Shown one piece after another: positions 51,655-61,204 of a stretch of DNA of 64,000 nt. The DNA lies in assembly GCA_030531205.1 (NCBI GenBank), contig JAUNOC010000004.1, forward strand, positions 1 to 64,000. The letters are read 5' to 3'. Numbering within the stretch: position 1 is the first letter of the stretch; every line of letters starts with the position of its first letter. Made by a program: the position numbers and the translations under genes. The notes beneath the pieces were generated by a model. It was not told the origin of the DNA. It saw only the letters and a list, made by a program, of their open reading frames with translations, and ran no database searches. Origin of the DNA: Phascolarctobacterium sp. (GTDB lineage: Bacteria; Bacillota; Negativicutes; Acidaminococcales; Acidaminococcaceae).

Positions 51655-52590
51655 ATGGAGCAGAATGTAAGTTTGCTGGGCAGGGATATTCTGGATATTG
51701 AGTCCCTTACCCAAGATGAGATTGAACTGATTATGTCCACCGCTCAGGAAATGAAAAAAATAATGAAGAGCGGTATGAAAAAGGTGGATTATCTCAAGGG
51801 GAAATCTATCATCACTTTGTTTTACGAGGCAAGTACACGTACCCGTACCAGTTTTGAAAGTGCCGGTAAATATCTCGGAGCGGATGTGGTGAATATCAAT
51901 ACGGCATCAAGCAGTGTTACCAAAGGTGAATGTTTGCGTGATACAGTTCTGGTTTTGGAAAATATGGATTGTGATGCGGTGGTTATCCGTACACCTTTGG
52001 AAGGGGCTTCTGCTTATGCGGCAAAAATAGGTAAGCCAATTGTTATTAATGCAGGGGATGGAGCCCACGCCCATCCGAGTCAGGCATTACTTGATTTATT
52101 CACTTTGTATGAAGTTGGCAAGAATGACCTTAAGGGTAAAAAAATGGTCATTGTGGGTGACATTCTTTATAGTCGGGTAGCACGTTCTAATATTGCTATG
52201 TGGAAAAAATTTGGTGCTGACATTCATGTATGTGGTCCTATGACTTTGTTGCCCCATGATATTGCGGCATTGGGTGTAACTGTTGATAAAAAGGTTGAGG
52301 ATGCTCTTCATGATGCGGATGTGGTGGATGTTTTGAGAATTCAGTTGGAACGTCAAAAGAGTGGTCTGTTTCCCACGCCTCGTGAGTATTCCCGTCAATA
52401 TGGTGTTAATGATGAGCGGCTGAAACTTTGTAAACAAGATGTAACCGTTCTGCATCCCGGACCTATGAACAGGGGCTTGGAAATTTCTTATGGTGTCGGT
52501 TATTGTGAAAATGCGGCCATCCGTACTCAAGTAAATAATGGTGTGGCAGTGCGTATGGCACTCTTATATTTGACTTTGAAGGGGAGGTAA
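51655..52590 (+). CDS. pyrB: Aspartate carbamoyltransferase catalytic subunit
   Basis: Joins carbamoyl phosphate and aspartate in pyrimidine synthesis. The 311-residue protein has the carbamoyl-phosphate motif STRTRTSFE (60-68), DGAHAHPSQALLDLFT and the C-terminal HPGPMNRGLEI. AAGGAGG precedes ATG 51655. No pyrI follows, as in Firmicutes with the unregulated trimer. pyrC starts 3 nt after its stop. Confidence 0.96.
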   Translation: MEQNVSLLGRDILDIESLTQDEIELIMSTAQEMKKIMKSGMKKVDYLKGKSIITLFYEASTRTRTSFESAGKYLGADVVNINTASSSVTKGECLRDTVLVLENMDCDAVVIRTPLEGASAYAAKIGKPIVINAGDGAHAHPSQALLDLFTLYEVGKNDLKGKKMVIVGDILYSRVARSNIAMWKKFGADIHVCGPMTLLPHDIAALGVTVDKKVEDALHDADVVDVLRIQLERQKSGLFPTPREYSRQYGVNDERLKLCKQDVTVLHPGPMNRGLEISYGVGYCENAAIRTQVNNGVAVRMALLYLTLKGR

Positions 52591-52593
52591 GCC

Positions 52594-53889
52594 ATGAAAA
52601 TTTTGATTAAGAACGGGCGAGTTGTGGACCCCAGTCAAAAAATGGATAAGGTGTGCGATATCTATATTAAAGATGGCAAGGTTGTTCTCATCGGTAAAAA
52701 TATTCAACGCAATGCGGATGAAGTTTTTGATGCTACGGGGTTGGTGGTTATTCCCGGATTGATTGATGTACATACGCATTTGCGTGAGCCGGGTTACGAA
52801 GCAAAAGAAACTATTGCTACGGGAACAATGGCAGCAGCAGCAGGTGGTGTTACTACTGTGGCATGTATGCCTAACACTCTTCCTGTATGTGACAATAGCA
52901 TTGTAGTCAGTGGTATTAAGGAGAGGGCTGCAAGGTCGGGTTACGCTCATGTAGAAGTGGTTGGTGCCATTACCAAAGGGCTTGCAGGTAAGGAATTGGC
53001 GGAAATGGCGGATATGGCAGAGAAGGGGGCAATGGCTTTTAGTGATGATGGTCATTATGTAAAATCCAGCAGGCTTTTCAACCTGGCGGCAAAATATGTA
53101 ACCGCTTTTGGCAAGCCATTGATTTGTCATGCTATTGATCCCGAATTAGACAGCGATGGCTATATGCACGAAGGAGAAGTAAGTGCCAAGAACGGGTTGC
53201 CAGGTGTACCTGCTTTGGCTGAAGATATTGCTGTGGCAAGGGATGTGCTGATTGCAGAATATACAGGTGCTCATGTACACATTGCCCATTGTGCTTCCAA
53301 AAGGGCGTTGGACATTATCCGGCAGGCAAAAAAACGAGGTGTGAATGTAAGTTGTGAAGTAACGGTGCATCACTTAACTTTAACCGATGCTGCTTGTGCG
53401 GATTATAATACTTCCGCAAAGATTAATCCGCCTTTGCGTAGTCAGGAACATGTGGATGCTTGTCGTGTTGCAGTTTTAGATGGTACAGCTTCAGCTATTG
53501 TTACGGACCATAGTCCCCATTGTCCGGAAGAAAAGGATGTGGAGTTTCGCAATGCACCCAATGGTTTCCCAGGACTGGAAACGAGTTTGGCAGTGATTTT
53601 GACAGATTTATATCACACAAAAATTTTTGATTTGAAAACTATAATTCAAAAAATGAGTTGTGAACCGGCAAAACTTTTTGGTATTCCCGGTGGTACACTT
53701 AAGGTTGGTTCTGTAGCAGATGTGGCTATAATTGATTTGGATAAGGAATGGACAATTAATCAGGACAATTTCTATAGTAAATGTCATATGTCACCTTACA
53801 ATGGTAAGACCTGTCGTGGCAAAGCGGTGGCAACTATTTTAGCTGGTAATTTTGTTATGAAAGAGGGTAAAGTGATTCATCATGCCTAA
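52594..53889 (+). CDS. pyrC: Dihydroorotase
   Basis: Zinc amidohydrolase of 431 residues forming dihydroorotate. Metal-binding motif DVHTHLREPGYE (about 58-69), later HIAHCASKRAL and the catalytic aspartate region VTDHSPHCPEEK. It is the longer class I type found with Firmicute pyr operons. It overlaps carB by 8 nt. Confidence 0.96.
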   Translation: MKILIKNGRVVDPSQKMDKVCDIYIKDGKVVLIGKNIQRNADEVFDATGLVVIPGLIDVHTHLREPGYEAKETIATGTMAAAAGGVTTVACMPNTLPVCDNSIVVSGIKERAARSGYAHVEVVGAITKGLAGKELAEMADMAEKGAMAFSDDGHYVKSSRLFNLAAKYVTAFGKPLICHAIDPELDSDGYMHEGEVSAKNGLPGVPALAEDIAVARDVLIAEYTGAHVHIAHCASKRALDIIRQAKKRGVNVSCEVTVHHLTLTDAACADYNTSAKINPPLRSQEHVDACRVAVLDGTASAIVTDHSPHCPEEKDVEFRNAPNGFPGLETSLAVILTDLYHTKIFDLKTIIQKMSCEPAKLFGIPGGTLKVGSVADVAIIDLDKEWTINQDNFYSKCHMSPYNGKTCRGKAVATILAGNFVMKEGKVIHHA

Positions 53890-56800
53890 AATTGCTGATG
53901 TGAAAAAAATTTTAGTGATTGGTTCGGGCCCAATTATTATTGGTCAGGCAGCGGAGTTTGATTATGCAGGAACTCAGGCATGCCGTACTTTGAAAGAAGC
54001 GGGTTTTGAAACTGTCTTGGTGAACAGTAATCCTGCTACCATTATGACTGATTCTCATATGGCGGACAGGGTTTATATTGAACCCATTAATGCAGAATTT
54101 ATTGAGACCATCATAAAAAAAGAAAAACCAGATGCTATGGTAGCAACTTTGGGTGGTCAGGTTGGCTTGAATATGGCTTTAGAATTGGAAGAAAAAGGTA
54201 TCCTTGCCAAATATAATGTCCGTCTTTTAGGTACAAAAATTGATGGTATTAAAAAGGGTGAGGACAGGGAACTTTTCAAAGAAACCATGCAAAAAATTGG
54301 TCAGCCCGTTCCAGAATCCATTACGGTAGAAACTGTTAAGGATGCGGTTGCGTTTGCCCAAAAAATTGGTTATCCTCTGATTGTTCGTCCTGCCTTTACT
54401 CTGGGCGGCACGGGTGGCGGTTTTGCCAATAATGAAGCAGAACTTATTGATGTTACAGAAAAGGGATTAGGTTATAGTCCCATTCATCAATGTTTGATAG
54501 AACGTAGTATTGCCGGTTGGAAGGAAATTGAATTTGAAGTTATCAGGGATGCCACTGACCAATGTCTGATTGTTTGCAGTATGGAAAACATTGACCCTGT
54601 GGGTGTGCATACAGGGGATAGTATTGTTGTGGCGCCTGCACAAACGTTAGATGCAAAAACTTTGCAACGTTTACGTCAGGCATCCTTTGATATTGTCCGT
54701 TCTTTGGGCGTAGAAGGTGGATGTAATGTGCAGTTGGCACAGGATCCCAACAGTGATAAATATTATGTTATTGAGGTAAATCCTCGTGTTAGTCGTTCTT
54801 CTGCTTTGGCATCCAAAGCAACAGGTTATCCTATTGCCAAAGTTACAACCAAGATTGCCATGGGTTATACATTGAAAGAAATTCAATCTAATGCCAATCA
54901 GTCAGACCCTTTGAGTTATGAACCAAAGTGTGATTATATAGTTTTGAAAGTTCCCCGTTTCCCCTTTGATAAATTTGTTACGGCGGACAGAACACTTGGA
55001 ACCCAAATGAAGGCCACTGGGGAAGTAATGAGCATTGACCACAGCATTGAAGCAGCTTTCCTGAAAGCAGTACGGTGCTTGGAAATTGGGCTTGTGCATT
55101 TGGAAATGCCCAAACTTAAAAAGAAGAGTGATACAGAAATTAAGGAACTTATCAACCGTTGTGACGATGAAAGAATTTTTGTCATTGCTGAAGCGTTACG
55201 GCGTGGCATTAGTATTGACTATATTTTTGATGTAACTAAAATTACACCTTTCTTCCTGGAAAAAATCGCAAATATTGTGAAAATGGAAAAGGTGTTGGCA
55301 ACCAATCCTTTGACGGATGCGCTTTTGCGGGAAGCAAAAGAAATGGGTTTTGCAGATGTGGTGATTGCCAAATTAGTCGGCAAAGAAATGCTGGATATCC
55401 GTAAACAAAGGAAGCAGGCGGGTATTGTTCCTGGCTATCATTTGATTGATGTGGCAAGTGCGGGTTTTGTTAATGTATTGCCGTATTACTACTCAACTTA
55501 TATTGGCAAAGATATGCTTCCTGTAAGCAACAAGAAAAAAGTCATTGTGTTGGGATCAGGTCCTATTCGTATCGGACAGGGTGTAGAGTTTGATTATTGC
55601 AGTGTGCATTGTGTGTGGGCGTTGAAAGAGATGGGTTATGAAACTATTATCATTAATAATAACCCGGAAACTGTGTCCACAGATTTTGATATTAGTGACA
55701 AACTTTATTTTGAGCCATTGACGGTGGAAGATGTTTTGAATGTTATTGACAAGGAACAACCGGAGGGTATCATTGTGCAGTTTGGCGGTCAAACTGCCAT
55801 TAATTTGGCAGGACCTTTGGCGGCACAGGGAGTTAAGATTTTAGGTAGTTCCATTGACAGCATAGACAGGGCAGAAGACAGGGAAAGATTTGATGAATTG
55901 CTGTCTGATTGCAAGATTCCCCGTCCGCAGGGTTTCACTTGTTTTGACACCGAGGGGGCTTTGAAAGCCGCTGAGAAAGTTGGTTATCCCGTTATGGTAC
56001 GCCCCAGTTATGTGTTAGGTGGCAGGGCAATGGAAATTGTACGTAATAGTGAAGATTTGCAATACTACATGGCAACTGCCGTGCAAGTAAGCAATGAACA
56101 TCCTGTTTTGGTTGACCATTATATGATGGGAACGGAAGTTGAAGTAGATGCCATTTGTGATGGCAAAGATATTTTTATCCCCGGCATTATGGAACATGTG
56201 GAGCGTGCCGGTGTTCACAGTGGGGACAGCATAGCTGTATATCCACCTCGTACTTTGAGTGAATATATTATTGAAACAATTATTGACTATACCCGTAAGA
56301 TGGCATTGGGTTTGGAAGTTCACGGGATGATTAATGTTCAATATATTGTGAAAAACAATCAACTTTATGTCATTGAGGTTAATCCCCGCTCCAGCCGTAC
56401 GGTGCCCTTTATGAGTAAGGTTACCTCCGTGCCTATGGTGAAGGTGGCGACCAAATGTGCGTTGGGTTACAGCATTAAGGAACAGGGGTATGAGCCGGGC
56501 CTAAAGATGTTTTCCGATTATGACAGCGTAAAAGTTCCTGTGTTTAGCTTTAACAAAATGAGTAATGTGGATATTACATTGAGTCCGGAAATGAAGTCCA
56601 CGGGGGAAGTAATGACCAGTGATATCTATTTCAGCAGGGCACTTTACAAGGCCTTTGCGGCGGCTGGTATTCGTGTGCCAGAGGAAGGCAGTGTTCTCTT
56701 TACCATTGCGGATAATGATAAACATGAAGCAGTGGAAATTGCACGGCATTTTGAAGATTTGGGGTACACCATTTATGCCACCAAAGGTACGGCAAAATAT

Positions 56801-57106
56801 TTGAATGAATTTGGGGTTAATGCCCAAGTGGCTAAGAAATTGCAAGAAGGCAGTCCCAATATTATTGACTTGATTAGAGCAGGGAAGATCAATATTGTAG
56901 TTGATACTATCAGTCATGGCAGCAGCAGTCATGATGCGGCGGCGGATGGTTTCCGTATTCGTCGCAGTACGGTGGAACACGCCATTCCTTGTTTGACCAG
57001 TATGGATACGGCAAGGGAATTGAGCAAGGTTTTGAGTGATATGAAACGGCGTAAACGCATTGCTATTACTGCATTGCAGGACATTGAGAAAGATTGGGAT
57101 GTTTGA
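53882..57106 (+). CDS. carB: Carbamoyl-phosphate synthase large subunit
   Basis: A 1074-residue synthetase with two homologous ATP-grasp halves (about 1-545 and 546-930; GGTGGGFANNEAEL in the first, GGRAMEIV in the second) and a C-terminal MGS-like allosteric domain. It needs ammonia channelled from the glutaminase CarA, but carA is absent from its usual place between pyrC and carB. A repeat lies between carB and pyrK. Confidence 0.97.
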   Translation: MPKIADVKKILVIGSGPIIIGQAAEFDYAGTQACRTLKEAGFETVLVNSNPATIMTDSHMADRVYIEPINAEFIETIIKKEKPDAMVATLGGQVGLNMALELEEKGILAKYNVRLLGTKIDGIKKGEDRELFKETMQKIGQPVPESITVETVKDAVAFAQKIGYPLIVRPAFTLGGTGGGFANNEAELIDVTEKGLGYSPIHQCLIERSIAGWKEIEFEVIRDATDQCLIVCSMENIDPVGVHTGDSIVVAPAQTLDAKTLQRLRQASFDIVRSLGVEGGCNVQLAQDPNSDKYYVIEVNPRVSRSSALASKATGYPIAKVTTKIAMGYTLKEIQSNANQSDPLSYEPKCDYIVLKVPRFPFDKFVTADRTLGTQMKATGEVMSIDHSIEAAFLKAVRCLEIGLVHLEMPKLKKKSDTEIKELINRCDDERIFVIAEALRRGISIDYIFDVTKITPFFLEKIANIVKMEKVLATNPLTDALLREAKEMGFADVVIAKLVGKEMLDIRKQRKQAGIVPGYHLIDVASAGFVNVLPYYYSTYIGKDMLPVSNKKKVIVLGSGPIRIGQGVEFDYCSVHCVWALKEMGYETIIINNNPETVSTDFDISDKLYFEPLTVEDVLNVIDKEQPEGIIVQFGGQTAINLAGPLAAQGVKILGSSIDSIDRAEDRERFDELLSDCKIPRPQGFTCFDTEGALKAAEKVGYPVMVRPSYVLGGRAMEIVRNSEDLQYYMATAVQVSNEHPVLVDHYMMGTEVEVDAICDGKDIFIPGIMEHVERAGVHSGDSIAVYPPRTLSEYIIETIIDYTRKMALGLEVHGMINVQYIVKNNQLYVIEVNPRSSRTVPFMSKVTSVPMVKVATKCALGYSIKEQGYEPGLKMFSDYDSVKVPVFSFNKMSNVDITLSPEMKSTGEVMTSDIYFSRALYKAFAAAGIRVPEEGSVLFTIADNDKHEAVEIARHFEDLGYTIYATKGTAKYLNEFGVNAQVAKKLQEGSPNIIDLIRAGKINIVVDTISHGSSSHDAAADGFRIRRSTVEHAIPCLTSMDTARELSKVLSDMKRRKRIAITALQDIEKDWDV

Positions 57107-57142
57107 TTTAATGCGTAATGTGTAATTTGCAATGAGAAATTG

Positions 57143-57166
57143 TGGTAAAAAATTCCTGTGATTATA
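57143..57166 (+). repeat. R1 dispersed repeat inside the pyr operon
   Basis: TGGTAAAAAATTCCTGTGAT plus TATA, with a GCGTAATGTGTAATTTGCAA-type flank. It fills the only sizeable gap in the operon, 42 nt before pyrK. Confidence 0.75.
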
Positions 57167-57207
57167 GCAAAAAAGTTAGTATTGTGCGAAAGGAGGAGTT
57201 ACATTTT

Positions 57208-57975
57208 ATGAAAAGAATTGTTAATGCAAAAATTTATAAAAATATCCAATTAAATTCAACTGTGAAACTGATGGAAGTTATTGCGCCGGAGATTGCGGCG
57301 GAGGCAGTACCGGGGCAGTTTGTCAATGTTCGGGTTACTAAGGGTATTACTCCTTTGCTTCGCAGACCACTTGGGGTGGCAGATGTTTGTGTTCCCCGTG
57401 GCAGTGTCACTTTAATATATCGTGTTCTGGGCGAGGCAACTAAGATATTGGCAGATTTACAAAAAGATGACAGTATCAGTTTAGTCGGACCGCTTGGAAA
57501 TGGTTTTGACATTACAGCAAAAAGACCTTTAATTGTTGGTGGCGGTTGCGGACTTGCCCCTCTTTTAATGCTGGCAAAATTCGGCTTTGGCAATGGCAGG
57601 GCAGATTTGCTTATTGGTGGCCGTAATCAGGAAGAAGTTGCTTATTGGCAGAAACTCTATCAGGGTAATGTACAAAATATTTATACCACTACTGATGACG
57701 GCAGTATAGGGACTAAGGGTACGGTTATGGCGGAATTGGAAGGCCTTTTGCAAAAAGATTATGACTGCGTTTATGTGTGTGGCCCCGTGCCAATGATGAA
57801 AGCAGTCGCTAAGGCATCTTTAGATGCCAATAAAAAATGCCAGGTATCTTTGGAACGCTACATGGCTTGCGGTTTAGGTGCTTGTTTGTCCTGCTCCTGT
57901 GAGGGTATTGGCAAACGGTTGAAAGTGTGTCAGGACGGGCCTGTATTTTGGGCACAGGAGGTGAGAGAATGGTAA
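57208..57975 (+). CDS. pyrK: Dihydroorotate dehydrogenase electron-transfer subunit
   Basis: A 255-residue FAD and [2Fe-2S] protein passing electrons from class 1B PyrD to NAD. It has the FAD domain (PGQFVNVRVTKGITPLLRRPLGVA), the NAD-binding IVGGGCGLAPL and a C-terminal cysteine cluster CGLGACLSCSC...VCQDGPVF. ATG 57208 with AGGAGG upstream is preferred over a start at 57142 lying inside the R1 repeat. Confidence 0.95.
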   Translation: MKRIVNAKIYKNIQLNSTVKLMEVIAPEIAAEAVPGQFVNVRVTKGITPLLRRPLGVADVCVPRGSVTLIYRVLGEATKILADLQKDDSISLVGPLGNGFDITAKRPLIVGGGCGLAPLLMLAKFGFGNGRADLLIGGRNQEEVAYWQKLYQGNVQNIYTTTDDGSIGTKGTVMAELEGLLQKDYDCVYVCGPVPMMKAVAKASLDANKKCQVSLERYMACGLGACLSCSCEGIGKRLKVCQDGPVFWAQEVREW

Positions 57976-58892
57976 AGTTATATGATGGTCGCCTTGCTGT
58001 GAAAATTGCAGGAGTAGATTGGGTAACTCCCATTACCACCGGTTCCGGAACTTTCGGATTTGGTTTAGAATTCACAGATTTCCTTGATTTGAATAAGGTG
58101 GGGGCAATCACCACTAAGGGTACCTCTCTTTTGCCTAATCCTGGTAATAAGGGGCAGAGGGCGGTGGAAACCCCGGCAGGAATGTTGAATTCCATAGGTT
58201 TGGAAAATCCCGGCAGTGAATATTTCCTAAAAGAAACTTTGCCAAAATTACGTAAATATAATACTCCTGTTATTGTGAATATCTATGGTCACAGCGTGGA
58301 GGAATATGCCCAAGTGGCAGAAAAACTTAATGTTGATGGCGTGGATATGATAGAAATTAATATTTCTTGCCCCAATGTTAAGGAAGGCGGATTGGTTTTT
58401 GGCACGGATAAAAATATGGCGGCCAAGGTTGTTAAGGCGGTGAAAAAGGCAACCTCTAAACCTGTGATTACGAAACTCAGTCCCAATGTGACAGATATTG
58501 TGGATATGGCTTTGGCAGTGGAAGATGCTGGGACGGATGTAATCAGCATGATCAATACTTTGTTGGGTACGAAAATTGATATTGAAACACAAAAACCTGT
58601 ATTAGGTAATGTGGTGGGCGGGCTTTCTGGCCCCTGTGTAAAACCGGTGGCAGTGCGGATGATATATCAGGTTGCGCAAAAGGTTCATATACCGATTATT
58701 GGCATGGGTGGTATTATGAATGGGGCAGATGCTATTGAGTTTATGTTGGCAGGAGCCAGTGCGGTGGCAGTTGGGACGGCAAATTTTGTTCAACCGGATA
58801 TTGCGGAAAAAATTGCTTTAGAGATGTTGCAGTATATGAATAGAAAAGGCATTAAGAATGTAACTGAGATAGTGGGAAAAGCGTTTAGATAG
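57969..58892 (+). CDS. pyrD: Dihydroorotate dehydrogenase, class 1B
   Basis: FMN enzyme of 307 residues oxidising dihydroorotate to orotate together with PyrK. The catalytic cysteine is in EINISCPNVKEGG; later motifs are VGGLSGPCVKPVAVRMIYQV and IIGMGGIMNGADAIEFMLAGA. ATG 57969 overlaps pyrK by 7 nt and starts at the family N-terminus; an earlier in-frame ATG would lie deep inside pyrK. Confidence 0.96.
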   Translation: MVKLYDGRLAVKIAGVDWVTPITTGSGTFGFGLEFTDFLDLNKVGAITTKGTSLLPNPGNKGQRAVETPAGMLNSIGLENPGSEYFLKETLPKLRKYNTPVIVNIYGHSVEEYAQVAEKLNVDGVDMIEINISCPNVKEGGLVFGTDKNMAAKVVKAVKKATSKPVITKLSPNVTDIVDMALAVEDAGTDVISMINTLLGTKIDIETQKPVLGNVVGGLSGPCVKPVAVRMIYQVAQKVHIPIIGMGGIMNGADAIEFMLAGASAVAVGTANFVQPDIAEKIALEMLQYMNRKGIKNVTEIVGKAFR

Positions 58893-58935
58893 ATAATAAG
58901 ATAAGAAAGATTAGAGAAAAGATGAGGTAAGGATT

Positions 58936-59643
58936 GTGAATGATAAAATAATTGTTGCTTTGGATTTTCCAAATAGTAATGCTGCCAAGCAATGTGTTGC
59001 GGATTTAGGGGACAGTATTCTTTGGTATAAGGTCGGTATGGAGTTGTTCTATGCGGATGGCGGAGAAACTCTAAGATATCTAAAAAGTCAAAAAAAGAAG
59101 GTCTTTCTTGATTTGAAATTACAAGATATCCCTAATACTGTTGCTCATGCCTGCTCCGTGTTGACAAGATTAGGGGCAGATATTATGAATGTTCATGCTG
59201 TGGGTGGCAGAAAGATGATGGCGGAGGCGGTGGCAGCAGTTCACAAGACCGCCGAAGAACTGAATATTGCTTCCCCAAAATTGATTGCAGTTACTATTCT
59301 TACCAGTATGGACAATGAGCAATATTCAGAATTAAACTATACTAACAGTGTTGCTGACCAAGTGCTTGCATTGGCAAAACTTGCTAAAGATGCAGGGATG
59401 GATGGAGTAGTGGCAAGTCCGATGGAGGCAGCCGCTATTCGTCAGGCCTGTGGCAAGAATTTCTTGATTGTTACTCCAGGTGTAAGACCGGCAGGGGCGG
59501 ATGTCAATGACCAAAGCCGTGTTGCGACCCCTTCTGCCGCTTTGCAAAATGGTGCTACTCATCTTGTAATTGGCAGACCCATTACTCAGGCAAAGAACAG
59601 ACAGGACGCGGTACTGGCGATATTGAAAGAAATTGGTGACTAA
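58936..59643 (+). CDS. pyrF: Orotidine 5'-phosphate decarboxylase
   Basis: Forms UMP from OMP. The 235-residue TIM-barrel protein contains the catalytic FLDLKLQDIPNTV and the C-terminal TPGVRPAGADVNDQSRVATPSAALQNGATHLVIGRPI phosphate-binding part. GTG start at 58936 after GAGGTAAGG. Confidence 0.96.
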   Translation: MNDKIIVALDFPNSNAAKQCVADLGDSILWYKVGMELFYADGGETLRYLKSQKKKVFLDLKLQDIPNTVAHACSVLTRLGADIMNVHAVGGRKMMAEAVAAVHKTAEELNIASPKLIAVTILTSMDNEQYSELNYTNSVADQVLALAKLAKDAGMDGVVASPMEAAAIRQACGKNFLIVTPGVRPAGADVNDQSRVATPSAALQNGATHLVIGRPITQAKNRQDAVLAILKEIGD

Positions 59644-59670
59644 ATTATTTTTTTTGAAAGGGGAAAAATT

Positions 59671-60246
59671 ATGTTAAGTGAAAAAGAAGTAATGGTAATG
59701 TTAGAGGAAACAAAGGCGGTTTTGCATGGTCATTTCCTTTTGACCAGCGGCTTGCATAGCCCTATGTACGTGGAAAAGTTCAATGTATTGCAACATCCAA
59801 AATACACGGAAAAACTTTGTCAGGAAATTGCCCACCGTTATGCTAATGATAATATTGAATTGGTAGTAGGGCCCACTACCGGCGGAATTCTTTTGGCTTA
59901 TGAATGTGGCAAGGCACTTGGTACTCGTGCTATTTTTACGGAACGGGAAAATGGGAAAATGACTTTGAAACGAGGTTTTCAAATTCCCAAAGGTACTCGT
60001 TGTTTGATTGTTGAAGATATTGTTACTACGGGCGGTAGCGTTAGGGAAGTAATGGATGTGGTGAAAGAGCATGAAGGGGTTATTGTGGGGATTGGTCTTT
60101 TGGTTGACCGTTCCGGTGGGAAAGTAGATTTTGGTGTACGCACCGAACCACTTTTACGTTTGGATGTAACCACCTATCAACCGGATAATTGTCCTTTATG
60201 TAAGGACGGTGTGCCTATGACGAAGAGAGGAAGAACGGGGAAATAA
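59671..60246 (+). CDS. pyrE: Orotate phosphoribosyltransferase
   Basis: Joins orotate to PRPP. The 191-residue protein contains the PRPP motif CLIVEDIVTTGGSVREV (about 111-127) and VGPTTGGILLAYECG. It closes the pyr operon. AAAGGGG precedes ATG 59671. No terminator is evident directly after; repeat-rich DNA follows. Confidence 0.96.
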   Translation: MLSEKEVMVMLEETKAVLHGHFLLTSGLHSPMYVEKFNVLQHPKYTEKLCQEIAHRYANDNIELVVGPTTGGILLAYECGKALGTRAIFTERENGKMTLKRGFQIPKGTRCLIVEDIVTTGGSVREVMDVVKEHEGVIVGIGLLVDRSGGKVDFGVRTEPLLRLDVTTYQPDNCPLCKDGVPMTKRGRTGK

Positions 60247-60280
60247 TAATGCGTAATGCGAAATTCGCAATGCGTAATTA

Positions 60281-60304
60281 TGGTAAGATGTTCCTGTGAT
60301 AATA
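60281..60304 (+). repeat. R1 dispersed repeat
   Basis: TGGTAAGATGTTCCTGTGAT followed by AATA. Confidence 0.8.
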
Positions 60305-60533
60305 ATTTAGGTATCAGGTTTGAGGTGTCAGGTTTCAGGTTAGAGGGAAGTTCACATAGTGTGAACTTCCCTCTTTGCAAAGAGGGTGGCTTGCTTAAAG
60401 GAACATAGAAGGGCAAGACGGGTGATTTTGAAAAAATATTTTTTCCGCAACCTACTTTTTGCTGTTTTTTGGACTCCTATTATATATAGAGGGAAAATAT
60501 AATGCGTAATGCGAAATTCGTAATGCGTAATTA

Positions 60534-60557
60534 TGGTATGATGTTCCGGTGATTAGA
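60534..60557 (+). repeat. R1 dispersed repeat
   Basis: TGGTATGATGTTCCGGTGAT followed by TAGA. Confidence 0.78.
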
Positions 60558-60737
60558 ATTAGGTTTCAGGTGTGTGGGGTTATGTGAACCCTCGTCCGCC
60601 CATAAAGGGGCGGGGGACCGTCTAAAGGAACATAGAAAGACGGTGGTGGGGTGAGCAATTAGGTTGATACTTTATCTTGTAATAAATGTCAAAGAACAAA
60701 TATGGTAAAATGTTTCGTTTTTTGTTGTCACAGGCAG

Positions 60738-60777
60738 GGAAATACCTGAATTTCCCGTGGGAAATTCAGGTATTTCC
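60738..60777. repeat. Long perfect palindrome 1
   Basis: 19-bp perfect stem (60738-60756 with 60759-60777) with almost no loop. The left arm begins GGAAATACCTG. It is preceded by TTTTTTGTTGTCACAGGCAG, very like the flank of palindrome 2. Confidence 0.85.
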
Positions 60778-60822
60778 TCAGTTTAGAATTTTGGCTGACT
60801 TTTTCTTTTTGTTGTAGCAGAT

Positions 60823-60866
60823 AGGGAAATTTAGTCATTTTCCTAAGAAAATGACTAAATTTCCCT
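60823..60866 (+). repeat. Long perfect palindrome 2 (possible terminator)
   Basis: 20-bp perfect stem (60823-60842 with 60847-60866), loop CTAA, followed by a T-rich tract. Flank CTTTTTGTTGTAGCAGAT resembles that of palindrome 1, while the stem sequence differs. Confidence 0.85.
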
Positions 60867-61133
60867 GTTTTTATTTTTGTTTCGCTTTTTATCTAGCGTT
60901 AAAAAGCATTTGGAACTGCAAAATTCAATTTCTAATCTGTCGTAAGATTCGGTAAATCTGTTGACAGATTGAAAACCGCTTTTCACGATTTTTTTAGTTT
61001 TGAATGGGAGAATTATTTTGAAATGATTGGGTAAGTTAAAAGCTTAAAGCGTAAAGTTATGGTAGAAAGTTCCTGTGAATATAAGAGGTCGGAAAATTTA
61101 TAAAAAAAGAATTAATGAAAAACATGATTTTTC
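60867..61133. other. Non-coding stretch with weaker hairpins and one R1
   Basis: GCTTTTT/AAAAAGC around 60894-60907, AATCTGTC (from about 60934) pairing with GACAGATT (60963-60970), and a diverged R1 at 61060-61083 (TGGTAGAAAGTTCCTGTGAA). No coding frame is convincing. Confidence 0.5.
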
Positions 61134-61162
61134 TTGCAATAATCTGAAAAACTTTATATAAT
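61134..61162 (+). promoter_or_regulatory. Promoter upstream of the surface-protein leader
   Basis: TTGCAA at 61134-61139, a 17-bp spacer and TATAAT at 61157-61162. Confidence 0.75.
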
Positions 61163-61204
61163 ATATGTCAAATTACGGAAATGTAAGGGAATAAGACAAG
61201 GATT

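Larger units (their letters stand above)
60247..60720. repeat. Repeat cluster downstream of pyrE
   Basis: No gene is supported. It holds R1 copies at 60281-60304 and 60534-60557 (each after a GCGTAATGCGAAATTCG-type flank), runs of AGGTNTCAGGT-like repeats (60306-60345), a 12-bp hairpin GGGAAGTTCACA/TGTGAACTTCCC (60349-60375), a CCCTCTTTGCAAAGAGGG palindrome and the 47-bp block 60615-60661 that is identical to 33-79. Confidence 0.75.
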
